A stretch of DNA of 64,000 bases from Streptosporangium album (GTDB lineage: Bacteria; Actinomycetota; Actinomycetes; Streptosporangiales; Streptosporangiaceae), in the NCBI RefSeq assembly GCF_014203795.1, contig NZ_JACHJU010000003.1:806001-870000 (forward strand), given 5' to 3'. The position numbers and the translations under genes are program-made. How positions within the stretch are numbered: the first letter of the stretch is position 1; every line of letters begins with the position of its first letter. The notes beneath the pieces were generated by a model. It did no database searches. It was given only the letters and a program-made list of their open reading frames with translations, and was not told the origin of the DNA. Below, piece after piece: positions 8,813 through 17,367 of the stretch.

Positions 8813-10294
8813 ATGCGCCAGCTGACCGCACTCGACGCGCAGTTCCTGCACGCCGAATCGGCGACCACCGCGGCCCACGTCGCCGGGGTCGCGATTCTCG
8901 ACCCCGCCTGGGCCCCTTCGGGCGTCGTCACCCGCGAAGCGCTGATCGAGCTGATGCGCGAGCGGTTGCACCTCGCTCCCGCGCTGAGCCTGCGCCTGGC
9001 CGGTGTGCCGTTCGGCCTCGACCACCCCTACTGGACGGAGGTCCCCGGCCTCGACATCGCCGACCACATCTACGAGACGGCCCTTCCCCTGCCCGGCAAC
9101 GAGGCGCAGCTCGCCGAGATGATCGCCCGGATCCACGAGCGACGGCTGGACCGGGCCCGCCCCCTGTGGGAGATGCATCTCATCCAGGGCCTGACCGGTG
9201 GACGGGCCGCCCTCTACGCCAAGGTCCACCACTGCGCCATCGACGGCGTGTCGGGCGCGGACGCCCTGGCCGCCCTGCTGGACCTCACCCCCGAGCCCCG
9301 CGTGGTCGATCCGCCCGCACCGCCTCCCGCGACCACCGCTCCCGGACCGGCCGCGATGTTCGCCTCGGCCGTGACCCGGTCGGTGACCCATCCGGCCAGA
9401 GCACTGCGCTCGCTGGCCAGAATGGTGGGCGATCTCGACGTGATCCCGGTAGCCGCCGCCCTTCCAGGGGCCCGGGCGATGGCGGCGGCCACCCGGACGA
9501 TCTGGAGGGACACCGAGCAGGCGCCGGCGATGCCTTCCCTGACCGCACCGCGCACGCCGTTCAACGGCCCGATCACCGCCGAGCGGCGTTTCTCCTACGG
9601 CTCGATCCCGCTCGCGGACGTCAAACGGGTCGCCAAGACCTTCGGGATCAGCGTCAACGACGTGGTCATGACGCTGTGCGCCTCGGCGCTCCGTTCCTGG
9701 CTGCGCGAGCGTGACGCCCTGCCGGACCAGCCGCTGATCGCCGCCGTCCCGGTGGCGGTCCGCACGGCCGACGCCCAGGACACGGTCGGCAACCGGCTCT
9801 CCGTCATGGTCACCCCGATGCCGACCGACCTGGCCTGTCCCCTCGACCGGCTCCGGGTGATGGGGCAGACGATGCGCACGGCCAAGCGGCGTTTCGCCGG
9901 CTCCCCCGCCACCTGGTTGAACGAGCTGTCGGCGGTGTTCCCCGCAGCCGTCACCGCGCTGGCGACCTCCGCCGTCTTCCGGCTCGCCTCGGTCGTGCTG
10001 CCACCGATCAACCTGATCATCTCGAACGTCCCGGGGCCACAGCTCCCGCTCTATCTCTGCGGAGCCCGGGTGCTCGGCTACTACCCGATGTCGGTGCTGA
10101 CCGACCTGAGCGGCGGGCTCAACATCACCTGCTTCTCCTACGACGGCTCACTGGACTTCGGCATCCTCGCCTGCCCCGGCCGGGTGGAGGACGTGTGGCG
10201 GATGATGGGTCACCTGCAGGAGGCGATGGAGGAGTTGATGGAGCTGGCCGCCCCCGCTCCGAGCCGGGAGGCCCGGGAAGCGGTCGGCGCCTGA
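8813..10294 (+). CDS. Wax ester synthase / diacylglycerol acyltransferase (WS/DGAT) family protein
   Basis: About 493 residues from the ATG at 8813, which has GGAG eight bases upstream; an earlier in-frame ATG has weaker support. The catalytic motif HHCAIDG sits at residues 139-145, and the conserved C-terminal ISNVPGPQLPLYL motif is present. These enzymes esterify acyl-CoA to diacylglycerol or alcohols, making storage lipid at the inner face of the membrane, and are expanded in triacylglycerol-storing actinomycetes. The gene converges on a TetR regulator with seven bases between them, so regulation by that protein is possible but not shown by arrangement. Confidence 0.93.
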   Translation: MRQLTALDAQFLHAESATTAAHVAGVAILDPAWAPSGVVTREALIELMRERLHLAPALSLRLAGVPFGLDHPYWTEVPGLDIADHIYETALPLPGNEAQLAEMIARIHERRLDRARPLWEMHLIQGLTGGRAALYAKVHHCAIDGVSGADALAALLDLTPEPRVVDPPAPPPATTAPGPAAMFASAVTRSVTHPARALRSLARMVGDLDVIPVAAALPGARAMAAATRTIWRDTEQAPAMPSLTAPRTPFNGPITAERRFSYGSIPLADVKRVAKTFGISVNDVVMTLCASALRSWLRERDALPDQPLIAAVPVAVRTADAQDTVGNRLSVMVTPMPTDLACPLDRLRVMGQTMRTAKRRFAGSPATWLNELSAVFPAAVTALATSAVFRLASVVLPPINLIISNVPGPQLPLYLCGARVLGYYPMSVLTDLSGGLNITCFSYDGSLDFGILACPGRVEDVWRMMGHLQEAMEELMELAAPAPSREAREAVGA

Positions 10295-10301
10295 GCGAGG
10301 C

Positions 10302-10907
10302 TCACCCCAGGGCGTGGGCGATCAGTTCGGCGACCGCGTCGGGATCGATGTGGTGACCGGTGAGCTGGCAGAGGTTCTCCTGGTAGAGCAGCACCGCGGC
10401 GAAGGTCACCGCGGCCACCTCCAGCCGGGCGGCGTCGCCGCGCGTCGTGGGCAGCGCCAGCTCCAGCGCGAACCGGGCCCGCCGGATGATCTCGCCGTTC
10501 AGCCGGCCGAGCCGCTCACGGACCGAACCGTGCGTGTCGGCCTCACGGAACAGGATGCGGCGCATCGCCGGGGAGGCGCTGAGCGGCAGGCGGCGCGCCA
10601 GCCGCGACAGGGTGCCCGCGGCGTCCCCGGGAACGGCCTCCACCTCGGGAGACTCCTCCACCAGCGTGCGCTCGTCGACCAGCGTGACCAGCACGTCCAT
10701 CTTCTTCGGGAAGTAGTGGAAGACGAGCCCCTTGGGCACGCCGGCCAGCCGGGCGATCTCCGCCGTCGGAGTCGCCTCGTAACCACCCCCGGCGAACAGC
10801 TCCTCGGCGGCGTCAAGAATGCGCGTGCGCGCGTCGGAGTCAGAGGTGTCGCGTGTGCGCCTGGACGTACCGGAGCGCTGTCTGAGGCTGCTCACAGCCC
10901 TGACCAT
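10302..10907 (-). CDS. TetR/AcrR family transcriptional regulator
   Basis: 201 residues. The helix-turn-helix lies at about 27-75: RILDAAEELFAGGGYEATPTAE, then AGVPKGLVFHYFPKKMDVL, the classical TetR DNA-binding pattern. The C-terminal ligand-binding half is divergent, as usual for this family, so no inducer can be named. It ends only seven bases from the end of the WS/DGAT gene and starts 171 bases from the divergent aldo/keto reductase, whose expression it might control. Confidence 0.9.
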   Translation of the reverse strand: MVRAVSSLRQRSGTSRRTRDTSDSDARTRILDAAEELFAGGGYEATPTAEIARLAGVPKGLVFHYFPKKMDVLVTLVDERTLVEESPEVEAVPGDAAGTLSRLARRLPLSASPAMRRILFREADTHGSVRERLGRLNGEIIRRARFALELALPTTRGDAARLEVAAVTFAAVLLYQENLCQLTGHHIDPDAVAELIAHALG

Positions 10908-11052
10908 AGCCTCTGACCGGGCCGGATTCCCCTGCCGTCACGGAGAGAATGCCGTATGCGCGCCGGTATCGGGGACGGGGCGGCCGTGGTGAGATCCCCG
11001 CCGCCGCCACGACGGCGGCCCGGCCGTCACCGAGAGGCTGGGGAAGCAGCGG

Positions 11053-11074
11053 ATTACCCGGCAAATAGGGTAAT
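11053..11074. promoter_or_regulatory. Inverted repeat just upstream of the aldo/keto reductase
   Basis: ATTACCC (11053-11059) and GGGTAAT (11068-11074) form a perfect 7-bp inverted repeat with an 8-base spacer, and the right arm covers the AGGG ribosome site of the gene starting at 11079. It could be an operator for the divergent TetR protein or an RNA hairpin that masks translation. Confidence 0.45.
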
Positions 11075-11078
11075 GATT

Positions 11079-12002
11079 ATGAGTCTTTCCGAGCTGAACC
11101 TCTTCCCGCTCTGCCTGGGTGGCAACGTATTTGGCTGGACCGCGGACCGCGACGCCTCGTTCGCCGTCCTGGACGCCTACGCCGAGGCGGGCGGCAACTT
11201 CGTCGACACCGCCGACGTCTACTCCGAGTGGGCCCCCGGGCACTCCGGAGGAGAGTCGGAGACGGCCCTCGGCGAGTGGATGGCCTCCCGCGGCAACCGC
11301 GACCAGATCGTGGTGGCCACCAAGGTCGGTGCGCTGAGCAGCCGTCCCGGGCTGTCCGAGGCCAACATCCGCGCGGCCGTCGAGGACTCGCTGCGGCGGC
11401 TGCGGACCGATCACATCGACCTGTACTGGGCGCACATCGACGACGCGGAGACGCCGCTGGAGGAGACCCTCGGCGCGTTCGACTCCCTGATCCGCGAGGG
11501 CAAGGTGCGCAACATCGGGGCGTCCAACTACGGCCCCGAGCGGCTGGCCGAGGCGCTGGCGATCTCCGACCGGGACGGCCTGGCCCGGTACGGCGTGCTG
11601 CAGCAGCGCTACAACCTGATGGAGCGCGGCTACGAGGGCGCGCTGCGCGACGTGGTCGTCACGGAAGGGCTGACCAGCACGCCGTACCACGGCCTGGCCA
11701 GCGGTTTCCTGACCGGCAAGTATCAGCCGGGGGTCGAGGTGGACAGCCCCCGCGCGGAGCGGGCGTCGACCTACCTGACGACCGAGCGCGGGCCGCGGGT
11801 GCTGGAGGTCCTCGCCAAGGTGGCCGCCTCCCACGGCGTGGCCTCCCCGGCCGTCGCGCTCGCCTGGCTGGCCGCCCAGCCCACGGTGGCCACGCCGATC
11901 GCCAGCGCCCGCAACGTCGAGCAGCTCACGCCGCTGCTCGCGGTCGCCGACCTGACGCTGACCGACGACGAGCTGGCCCTGCTGGACGAGGCGTCCCGCT
12001 AG
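11079..12002 (+). CDS. Aldo/keto reductase
   Basis: About 307 residues. The ATG at 11079 was chosen because AGGG lies eight bases upstream; the ATG at 11073 would be too close. The TIM-barrel tetrad is visible: Asp and Tyr in FVDTADVYSEW, Lys in VVATKVG and His in LYWAHID. The NADPH-binding SARNVEQL near the end is also present. It reduces aldehydes or ketones in the cytoplasm; the substrate is unknown. It reads divergently from the TetR gene and ends at a strong hairpin shared with the convergent symporter gene. Confidence 0.9.
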   Translation: MSLSELNLFPLCLGGNVFGWTADRDASFAVLDAYAEAGGNFVDTADVYSEWAPGHSGGESETALGEWMASRGNRDQIVVATKVGALSSRPGLSEANIRAAVEDSLRRLRTDHIDLYWAHIDDAETPLEETLGAFDSLIREGKVRNIGASNYGPERLAEALAISDRDGLARYGVLQQRYNLMERGYEGALRDVVVTEGLTSTPYHGLASGFLTGKYQPGVEVDSPRAERASTYLTTERGPRVLEVLAKVAASHGVASPAVALAWLAAQPTVATPIASARNVEQLTPLLAVADLTLTDDELALLDEASR

Positions 12003-12009
12003 AAACCGC

Positions 12010-12038
12010 GGGGCCCGGCCGGACGACGGCCGGGCCCC
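12010..12038. terminator. Bidirectional hairpin terminator
   Basis: A perfect 12-bp stem (GGGGCCCGGCCG, five-base loop, CGGCCGGGCCCC) lies between the convergent aldo/keto reductase and symporter genes. There is no U-tract, as is common for actinobacterial terminators. Confidence 0.75.
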
Positions 12039-12046
12039 TGACCGGT

Positions 12047-13657
12047 TCAGTGCTGGGTGGCCTTCTCCGCGCCGATGCCGGTGAGGGAGCGGACCTCGAT
12101 CTCGGCGTACTTCTCGGCGTTGTACTCCTTGCTGAGCCGGGCGCCGATGAACCCGGCCAGGAAGCCGATCGGGATCGAGACGAGACCGGGGTTGCTCAGC
12201 GGGAACCAGGCGAAGTTCGCGCCCGGGATCAGCGAGGTGGCGCTGCCCGACACGACCGGCGAGAAGATCACCAGGATCAGCGCGGAGACCAGGCCGCCGT
12301 AGATGGCCGAGACGGCGCCCGTGGTGTTGAACCGCTTCCAGAACAGGCTGTAGAGGATCGCCGGCAGGTTTCCGGAGGCGGCGACCGCGAAGGCCAGCGC
12401 GACCAGGAAGGCCACGTTCTGGCCCTGGGCGAGGATGCCGAGCCCGATGGCGACCGCGCCGATGACGAAGGCGGAGATCCTGGCGACCAGGACCTCCTGC
12501 CTGTCGGTGACGTTGCCGCGCTTGAACACGTGGGCGTAGAGGTCGTGGGCGAAGCTGGAGGAGGAGGCCAGGGTCAGACCGGCGACGACCGCCAGGATCG
12601 TGGCGAAGGCGACCGCCGCGATGACGGCCAGCAGGATCGTGCCGCCCACCTCGCCGAAGATGGCCGTGCCGACCGCCTCGGCGAGCTGCGGCGCGGCGGT
12701 GTTGCCCGCCTTGTCCTGCGCCAGGATCGCCTTGCCGCCGACCAGGGCCGCGGCGCCGAAGCCCAGCACGAGGGTGAGCAGGTAGAAGACGCCGATGATG
12801 CCGATGCCCCACAGGACCGACTTGCGGGCCTCCTTCGCGGTGGGGACCGTGTAGAAGCGGATCAGGATGTGCGGCAGGCCCGCGGTGCCGAGCACCAGCG
12901 CCAGCCCCAGGCTGATCAGGTCGAGCTTGCCCGCCAGGCCCTGGACCGCGGTGCCGTACTTCAGGCCCGGGTTGAGGAACGCGTCGCCCTTGCCGCTCTG
13001 CGCGGCGGCCTCGCCGAGCAGGGCCGAGAGGTTGAACCCGTACTTGCCGAGCACCAGCAGGGTGATCAGGGTCGCGCCGGTCATCAGCAGCACGGCCTTG
13101 ACGATCTGCACCCAGGTGGTGCCCTTCATGCCGCCGACGACCACATAGACGATCATCAGCAGGCCGACGCCGACGATGGTGAGCGCCTTGCCCGTGGGAG
13201 AGGTGATGCCGAGCAGCAGGCCGACGAGCGCGCCCGCGCCGACCATCTGGGCCAGCAGGTAGAAGATCGACACGACGATGGTGGAGACGCCCGCCGCGGT
13301 GCGGACCGGCCGGGGGCTCATCCGGAAGGCCAGGACGTCGGCCATGGTGAACTTGCCGGAGTTGCGCATCAGCTCGGCGACCAGCAGCAGCGCCACCAGC
13401 CAGGCGACCAGGAAGCCGATCGAGTACAGGAAGCCGTCATACCCCGACAGGGCGATGATCCCGGCGATGCCCAGGAAGCTCGCCGCCGACATGTAGTCGC
13501 CGCCGATCGCCAGGCCGTTCTGCGCGCCGCTGAAGGACCGGCCGCCGGCGTAGAAGTCGGCGGCGTCCTTGTTGCTGCGGCTCGCCTTGAAGGTGATGCC
13601 CAGCGTTATCGCGACGAACAGCAGGAACAGGATCGTGGACAGCGTCTGGTGGCTCAT
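12047..13657 (-). CDS. Sodium:solute symporter, acetate/pyruvate permease type (ActP/MctC-like)
   Basis: About 536 residues with roughly 13 membrane helices. It has DAADFYAGGRSFSGAQNGLA, GGDYMSAASFLGIAG near the N-terminus, and GTAGLPHILIRFYTVPTA, all typical of the SSS family branch that imports short monocarboxylates. The ATG at 13657 overlaps the stop of the upstream DUF485 gene by ATGA, the standard arrangement for ActP and its small partner YjcH. The CRP-like site before the operon fits catabolic control. Acetate, pyruvate or propionate are all possible substrates. A second, less similar SSS gene lies at 25545-27044. Confidence 0.9.
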   Translation of the reverse strand: MSHQTLSTILFLLFVAITLGITFKASRSNKDAADFYAGGRSFSGAQNGLAIGGDYMSAASFLGIAGIIALSGYDGFLYSIGFLVAWLVALLLVAELMRNSGKFTMADVLAFRMSPRPVRTAAGVSTIVVSIFYLLAQMVGAGALVGLLLGITSPTGKALTIVGVGLLMIVYVVVGGMKGTTWVQIVKAVLLMTGATLITLLVLGKYGFNLSALLGEAAAQSGKGDAFLNPGLKYGTAVQGLAGKLDLISLGLALVLGTAGLPHILIRFYTVPTAKEARKSVLWGIGIIGVFYLLTLVLGFGAAALVGGKAILAQDKAGNTAAPQLAEAVGTAIFGEVGGTILLAVIAAVAFATILAVVAGLTLASSSSFAHDLYAHVFKRGNVTDRQEVLVARISAFVIGAVAIGLGILAQGQNVAFLVALAFAVAASGNLPAILYSLFWKRFNTTGAVSAIYGGLVSALILVIFSPVVSGSATSLIPGANFAWFPLSNPGLVSIPIGFLAGFIGARLSKEYNAEKYAEIEVRSLTGIGAEKATQH

Positions 13658-13983
13658 TCGGTCCTCCCCTCGACCTCGTGGCGGATCTCGTCGGCCACCG
13701 GGTCGAGCTTCTTCTCGGCGTATCGGGAGTAGGCCCAGGCGATCAGGAACGTCGACACGAACTGGAGCAGGCCGAAGATCAGCGCCACGTTGATGTTGCC
13801 GAGCACCTTGATGCTCATGAAGTCGCGCGCCCACGCGGACAGCACCACGTAGAGCAGGTACCACGCCAGGAAAGCCGCGGTCATCGGGAACGCCCAGGAC
13901 CGGAAACGCCGCTTCAGCTCCTGGAATCTCTCCTCGCCCTGGATCTGTTCATAAACCGAGGCGTCATGTTGCCTGGTGGTCAC
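13654..13983 (-). CDS. DUF485 small membrane protein, symporter partner (YjcH-like)
   Basis: About 109 residues from the GTG at 13983, which has GGGAGG five bases upstream; the longer form from 14019 has no ribosome site. The sequence has two hydrophobic segments around WAFPMTAAFLAWYLLYVVL and ALIFGLLQFVSTFLIAW, with the family motif near the first helix. DUF485 proteins are nearly always encoded next to ActP-type symporters and are thought to assist them; mechanism unknown. The stop overlaps the symporter start by ATGA. Confidence 0.88.
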   Translation of the reverse strand: MTTRQHDASVYEQIQGEERFQELKRRFRSWAFPMTAAFLAWYLLYVVLSAWARDFMSIKVLGNINVALIFGLLQFVSTFLIAWAYSRYAEKKLDPVADEIRHEVEGRTE

Positions 13984-13998
13984 GGGACCTCCCACGGA

Positions 13999-14014
13999 TG
14001 TGATCTGGATCACG
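13999..14014. promoter_or_regulatory. CRP-like operator upstream of the DUF485-symporter operon
   Basis: TGTGATCTGGATCACG fits the CRP/GlxR consensus TGTGA-N6-TCACA at nine of ten fixed positions and contains the palindrome GTGATC-TG-GATCAC. It lies 16 bases before the GTG start and next to a TACGTT box (14018-14023, minus strand), so a bound regulator would sit over the likely transcription start and act as a repressor. CRP-type control of acetate uptake genes is known in other actinobacteria; here it is inference from the motif. Confidence 0.6.
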
Positions 14015-14386
14015 GCCAACGTAGGAGGGGAAGATACCCCGCGAGGAGGCCCAGAGGCGGACGCTTCGCCCAGGCGGCTCCGGCTCGCGGTCAGTTGAAC
14101 CCGGCTTGCGGTGAAAGGTCCGTCCCACGCGGTGAACGGTCACCCCGTCCGGGACGTGGCCCGATCAGGTGGGCCGTGCTCCTGGCTGATGGAGGAGTCG
14201 CCGGAACCGGCTCCGGGGAGCCGACCGTGGCGATGAGCGCGTCGCGCATCCCGGCGCCGTGCTCTCGGGGAGATCGGGGATGATGAGGTTCCGGCAGCCG
14301 GAATCGGCGTGTCGTCGCAGCTCGGAATGGGTATGCGGCCATGACCGACGGTCTGCGCATGGTCGACCGAGGGGAAGGGGACGGCC
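14015..14386. other. Intergenic region without a recognised gene
   Basis: About 370 bases between the DUF485 gene and the HD-domain gene. Short minus-strand frames exist here but have mixed codon use and no recognisable motif. I see no repeat, RNA or hairpin of note apart from ordinary GC-rich dyads; promoters for both divergent units must lie here. Confidence 0.4.
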
Positions 14387-14971
14387 TTGAAGGATGAGAC
14401 GGCCAAGCTGACGGGCCTGCTGTACGAAGTCGGACTGCTCAAGCGTTACAAGCGCACGGGCTGGCTGGTCGCGGGCGTACGCGATCCCGAGAGCATCGCC
14501 GACCACTCGTTCCGGACGGCGGTCATCGCGAGCGTGATCGCGACCCTGGAAGGCGGGAGCCCGGAACGCGCCGCGTTCATGAGCCTGTTCCACGACTCCC
14601 AGGAGACGCGGATCACTGACATTCCCTACCTCGCCAAGCGCTACCTCAAGGCGGCGTCCAACGAGGAGGTGACCGCCGAGCAGATGCGGGGCATCCCCTC
14701 CCCCGTCGCCGACGTCATCATCGGCGCGGTCGGCGAATACGAGGAGAAGGTCAGCCTGGAGGCCCGGTGCGCCCGCGACGCCGACAAGCTGGAGTGCCTC
14801 ATCCAGGCCGTCGAGTATCGCGAGCAGGGCCACCAGAACGTCCAGCCGTGGATCGACAGCTCCCTGGCCGCCCTGCAGACCGCCTCGGCGAAGCGCCTCG
14901 CGGACGAGGCGCTCCGTACGGGCTCACTGGAATGGCTGGGCCACGTCATCAACGGAGCCCCGGGCCTCTGA
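14387..14971 (+). CDS. HD domain phosphohydrolase (HDDC2/YfbR-like)
   Basis: 194 residues starting from TTG at 14387, the only plausible start: GGGG lies six bases upstream and nearby ATGs (14341, 14359, 14394) are in other frames. Metal-binding residues of the HD fold are visible in SIADHSFRTAV, SLFHDSQETRITDIP and ARDADKLECL. Related enzymes (YfbR, HDDC2) remove the phosphate from deoxynucleoside 5'-monophosphates, so a nucleotide-pool role in the cytoplasm is reasonable but the substrate is unproven. The gene is followed by a two-component pair that appears to have its own promoter. Confidence 0.8.
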   Translation: MKDETAKLTGLLYEVGLLKRYKRTGWLVAGVRDPESIADHSFRTAVIASVIATLEGGSPERAAFMSLFHDSQETRITDIPYLAKRYLKAASNEEVTAEQMRGIPSPVADVIIGAVGEYEEKVSLEARCARDADKLECLIQAVEYREQGHQNVQPWIDSSLAALQTASAKRLADEALRTGSLEWLGHVINGAPGL

Positions 14972-15030
14972 CCTGCGGATCCGGCGGGCTATGCGGTGCT
15001 ACGCCGGCGCTACGCCTAGACTCCGCATCC

Positions 15031-16176
15031 GTGTCGAGTAACCGGACCGTCCGCATGCTGGTGGGGGTCTTCGCGGGCATGGCCCTCGGCCTGGTCGAGC
15101 TGGCCTTCCTCTGCCTGGCCTGGCCGGCGTCGGTGATCCCGGTCGCCCGGCCCGCCGCCGACCGGATCGCCGTCCGGCTGGTGGCGATGGAACGGGTCCG
15201 GCTGGCGGCCTGGCTCGGCCACGACACGGCCCAGGCGGGCGGCTACGGATTCCTCGCCGCCCGCGCCGCGCTCGGCGTGTTCGGCGGGTATGTCTGCGTG
15301 GCGGGCCTGTTCGTCAGCGGCCTCTTCCTTTTCGGGGGGCTGTGGGATCTGATGGCGGGCAAGTACGACCCGGTGCCGCTGGAGTTCCCCGGGGTGAAGC
15401 TGACCACCAGCGGCTGGGCACTCGGCCTGACGGTCGGAGTGTTCCTGCTCGCTCTGGTCGCCCTGTGGATCCTCGCGGTCGGCGCCGTCGAGCGGCGCCT
15501 GGCCGCCCACTTCCTCGGGCCGGACAGGCAGGAGCTGATGAGCAGACGCATCACCGAGCTGACCGCGAGCCGCTCGGGCATCGTGCGGGCCGTCGACGAC
15601 GAGCGGCGCAGGATCGAACGCGACCTGCACGACGGCGTGCAGCAGCGGGGGGTGGCGCTGGCCATGCTGCTGGGCCGCGCCCGGCACAGCCCCGACCAGG
15701 ACAAGACCGCCGCGCTGGTGGACCAGGCCTACACCGAGTCGCGCCAGCTGCTCGACGAGCTGCGCAGTGTGGCCTGGCGGATCTACCCGACCGCGCTCGA
15801 CGAGCTGGGGCTGCGCGCCGCGCTCGCGGGGGTCGCCGAACGGTCGAGCGTGCCGGTGACCGTGCACTACGGGCTGGCCGGGCGTCCCGTCTCCGAGGTC
15901 GAGACGGCCCTCTACTTCGTGGCCCGCGAGGCGATCACCAACGCGGTCAAGCACGCGGGAGCGCATGACATTCTGGTCGTCCTGGCCGAGGACGAGCGGA
16001 TGGTGAGCGTGGCGATCTCAGACGACGGTGGGGGCGGCGCCGACCTGTCGGGGGGAGGGCTCTCCGGGCTGGCCAGGCGTGTCCTGGCGCTCGACGGCGG
16101 CTTCACCGTCGACAGCCCCGTGGGAGGCCCCACCAAGGTCACCGCGACGCTGCCCAAGGCGGCGCCGTGCGACTGA
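15031..16176 (+). CDS. NarL-class sensor histidine kinase
   Basis: About 381 residues from the GTG at 15031. A TAGACT box at 15017-15022 lies eight bases before the GTG with no ribosome site between, so the mRNA is probably leaderless. Two regions of hydrophobic segments (residues 8-45 and 70-150) hold the sensor in the membrane. HisKA_3 H-box ERDLHDGVQQR and HATPase N-box REAITNAVKHA follow, with an SDDGGGG G-box. It would phosphorylate the response regulator encoded next, with which it overlaps by ten bases. The signal is unknown. Confidence 0.9.
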   Translation: MSSNRTVRMLVGVFAGMALGLVELAFLCLAWPASVIPVARPAADRIAVRLVAMERVRLAAWLGHDTAQAGGYGFLAARAALGVFGGYVCVAGLFVSGLFLFGGLWDLMAGKYDPVPLEFPGVKLTTSGWALGLTVGVFLLALVALWILAVGAVERRLAAHFLGPDRQELMSRRITELTASRSGIVRAVDDERRRIERDLHDGVQQRGVALAMLLGRARHSPDQDKTAALVDQAYTESRQLLDELRSVAWRIYPTALDELGLRAALAGVAERSSVPVTVHYGLAGRPVSEVETALYFVAREAITNAVKHAGAHDILVVLAEDERMVSVAISDDGGGGADLSGGGLSGLARRVLALDGGFTVDSPVGGPTKVTATLPKAAPCD

Positions 16177-16811
16177 TTCTGGCCGACGACTCGGTGCTGC
16201 TCCGAGAAGGCCTGAGCCGGCTGCTCGACGACGCCGGCCACGACGTCGCCGCCGCGGTAGGTGACGCGCGGGCGCTGCTCGACGCCGTCGAGCGGCACCG
16301 GCCCGACGTGGCAGTCGTCGACGTACGCATGCCGCCGACGCACACCGACGAGGGGCTGCGGGCGGCGCTGGAGATCCGTGAGCGCCACCCGGACGTCGGT
16401 GTGCTCGTCCTGTCGCAGTACGTGGAGAAGACCTACGCGGCCACGCTCCTGTCCGGGACCACCGAAGGCCTGGGCTACCTGCTCAAGGACCGGGTCTCGG
16501 AGGTGGCCGACTTTCTCGACTCGCTCGAACGCGTGCGCGCGGGCGGGACGGTGTTCGACCCCGAGGTGGTCCGCCAGTTGCTCGCCCGCACCACGCGCAC
16601 CGACCCGCTGAGCAGGCTGAGCGGGCGGGAGACGGAGGTGCTGCAGCACCTCGCGCAGGGTTTCGTCAACGCGGCGATCGCCGAACGCCTCCATGTGTCG
16701 CTGAGCACCGTCGAAAAACACGTCAACGCCATCGTGGACAAGCTCGACCTGCCCCGCGATCCCGGCTACAGCCGCAGGGTCCTGGCCATCCTGCGCTATC
16801 TGGACGGCTGA
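16167..16811 (+). CDS. LuxR/NarL-family response regulator
   Basis: 214 residues from a GTG overlapping the kinase stop by ten bases, so the pair is co-translated. The receiver domain starts LILADDSVLLREGL, has the phospho-acceptor Asp in VAVVDVRMPP and the conserved Lys in YLLKDRV. The C-terminal HTH is LSGRETEVLQHLAQG then NAAIAERLHVSLSTVEKHV. It is a DNA-binding activator or repressor controlled by the kinase; targets are not evident. It converges on a decayed kinase/regulator gene. Confidence 0.93.
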   Translation: MRLILADDSVLLREGLSRLLDDAGHDVAAAVGDARALLDAVERHRPDVAVVDVRMPPTHTDEGLRAALEIRERHPDVGVLVLSQYVEKTYAATLLSGTTEGLGYLLKDRVSEVADFLDSLERVRAGGTVFDPEVVRQLLARTTRTDPLSRLSGRETEVLQHLAQGFVNAAIAERLHVSLSTVEKHVNAIVDKLDLPRDPGYSRRVLAILRYLDG

Positions 16812-16836
16812 TTCCCCGATCCGCCGGAGCCACGGG

Positions 16837-17290
16837 CTATCCGGCGTCGCGGACGAGAAGGGCGATCTGCACCCGGTTCGTCAGCCCGAGTTTGGCGAGC
16901 GAACGGCTGACGTGCGCCTGGACCGTCGTCTCGCTCATGACGAGCTCGCGGGCGATCTCGGCGTTGGCCAGCCCGCTGCCGGACATGGCCGTCGTGCCGC
17001 CCCGCGGGGCGGCATTCCTGACGGTGACCTCCAGGGCGGCGGGCAGATGCCGCACCGTCACCTGGGTGACCACCGGACGTTGGTGAGCGCCTCCTGGACG
17101 ACCCGGTAGGCGGCGTGCTCCACCATCGCGGGCAGGCCGCCCACCACGCCCTCGTCCCGCCGTTCGACGGGAACGCCGACGGATCTCGACTCGCCCAGCA
17201 GCCAGTCGAGATCGGCCAGCGTCGGTTGCGGCGCACGGGGCGCCTCTTGGGTCCACAGGCTCCCCGCTCGGCACGGGCGGCCTGCAGGTT
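16837..17290 (-). pseudogene. Decayed and internally deleted histidine-kinase/LuxR-regulator pair
   Basis: Reading the minus strand, 17270-17080 encodes the end of a kinase (TLADLDWLLGESRSVGVPVE, then EHAAYRVVQEALTNV, the HATPase N-box). The frame then shifts, and VTQVTVRHLPAALEVTVRNA and a GSGL box follow. With no gap the sequence continues NAEIARELVMSETTVQAHV and LAKLGLTNRVQIALLVRDAG, a LuxR-type DNA-binding domain. The kinase tail and the whole receiver domain of a regulator are therefore missing. The fusion point lies where a GxGL box of the kinase and the GLxNAEIA of the HTH share letters, which suggests a deletion between short similar sequences. Confidence 0.75.
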
Positions 17291-17367
17291 CATCGAACAC
17301 CTCCGACGTGGGACATGTGCGTCGCCCCGGGAACGGCTCGACGGCGTCCCCCGGAGGCGAAGGGCCG

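Noticed and set aside
11228..13732. 834-codon plus-strand frame across the aldo/keto reductase and symporter
   Set aside because: Runs through two genes and a terminator, and its translation is Asp/Gln/Arg-rich without recognisable domains.
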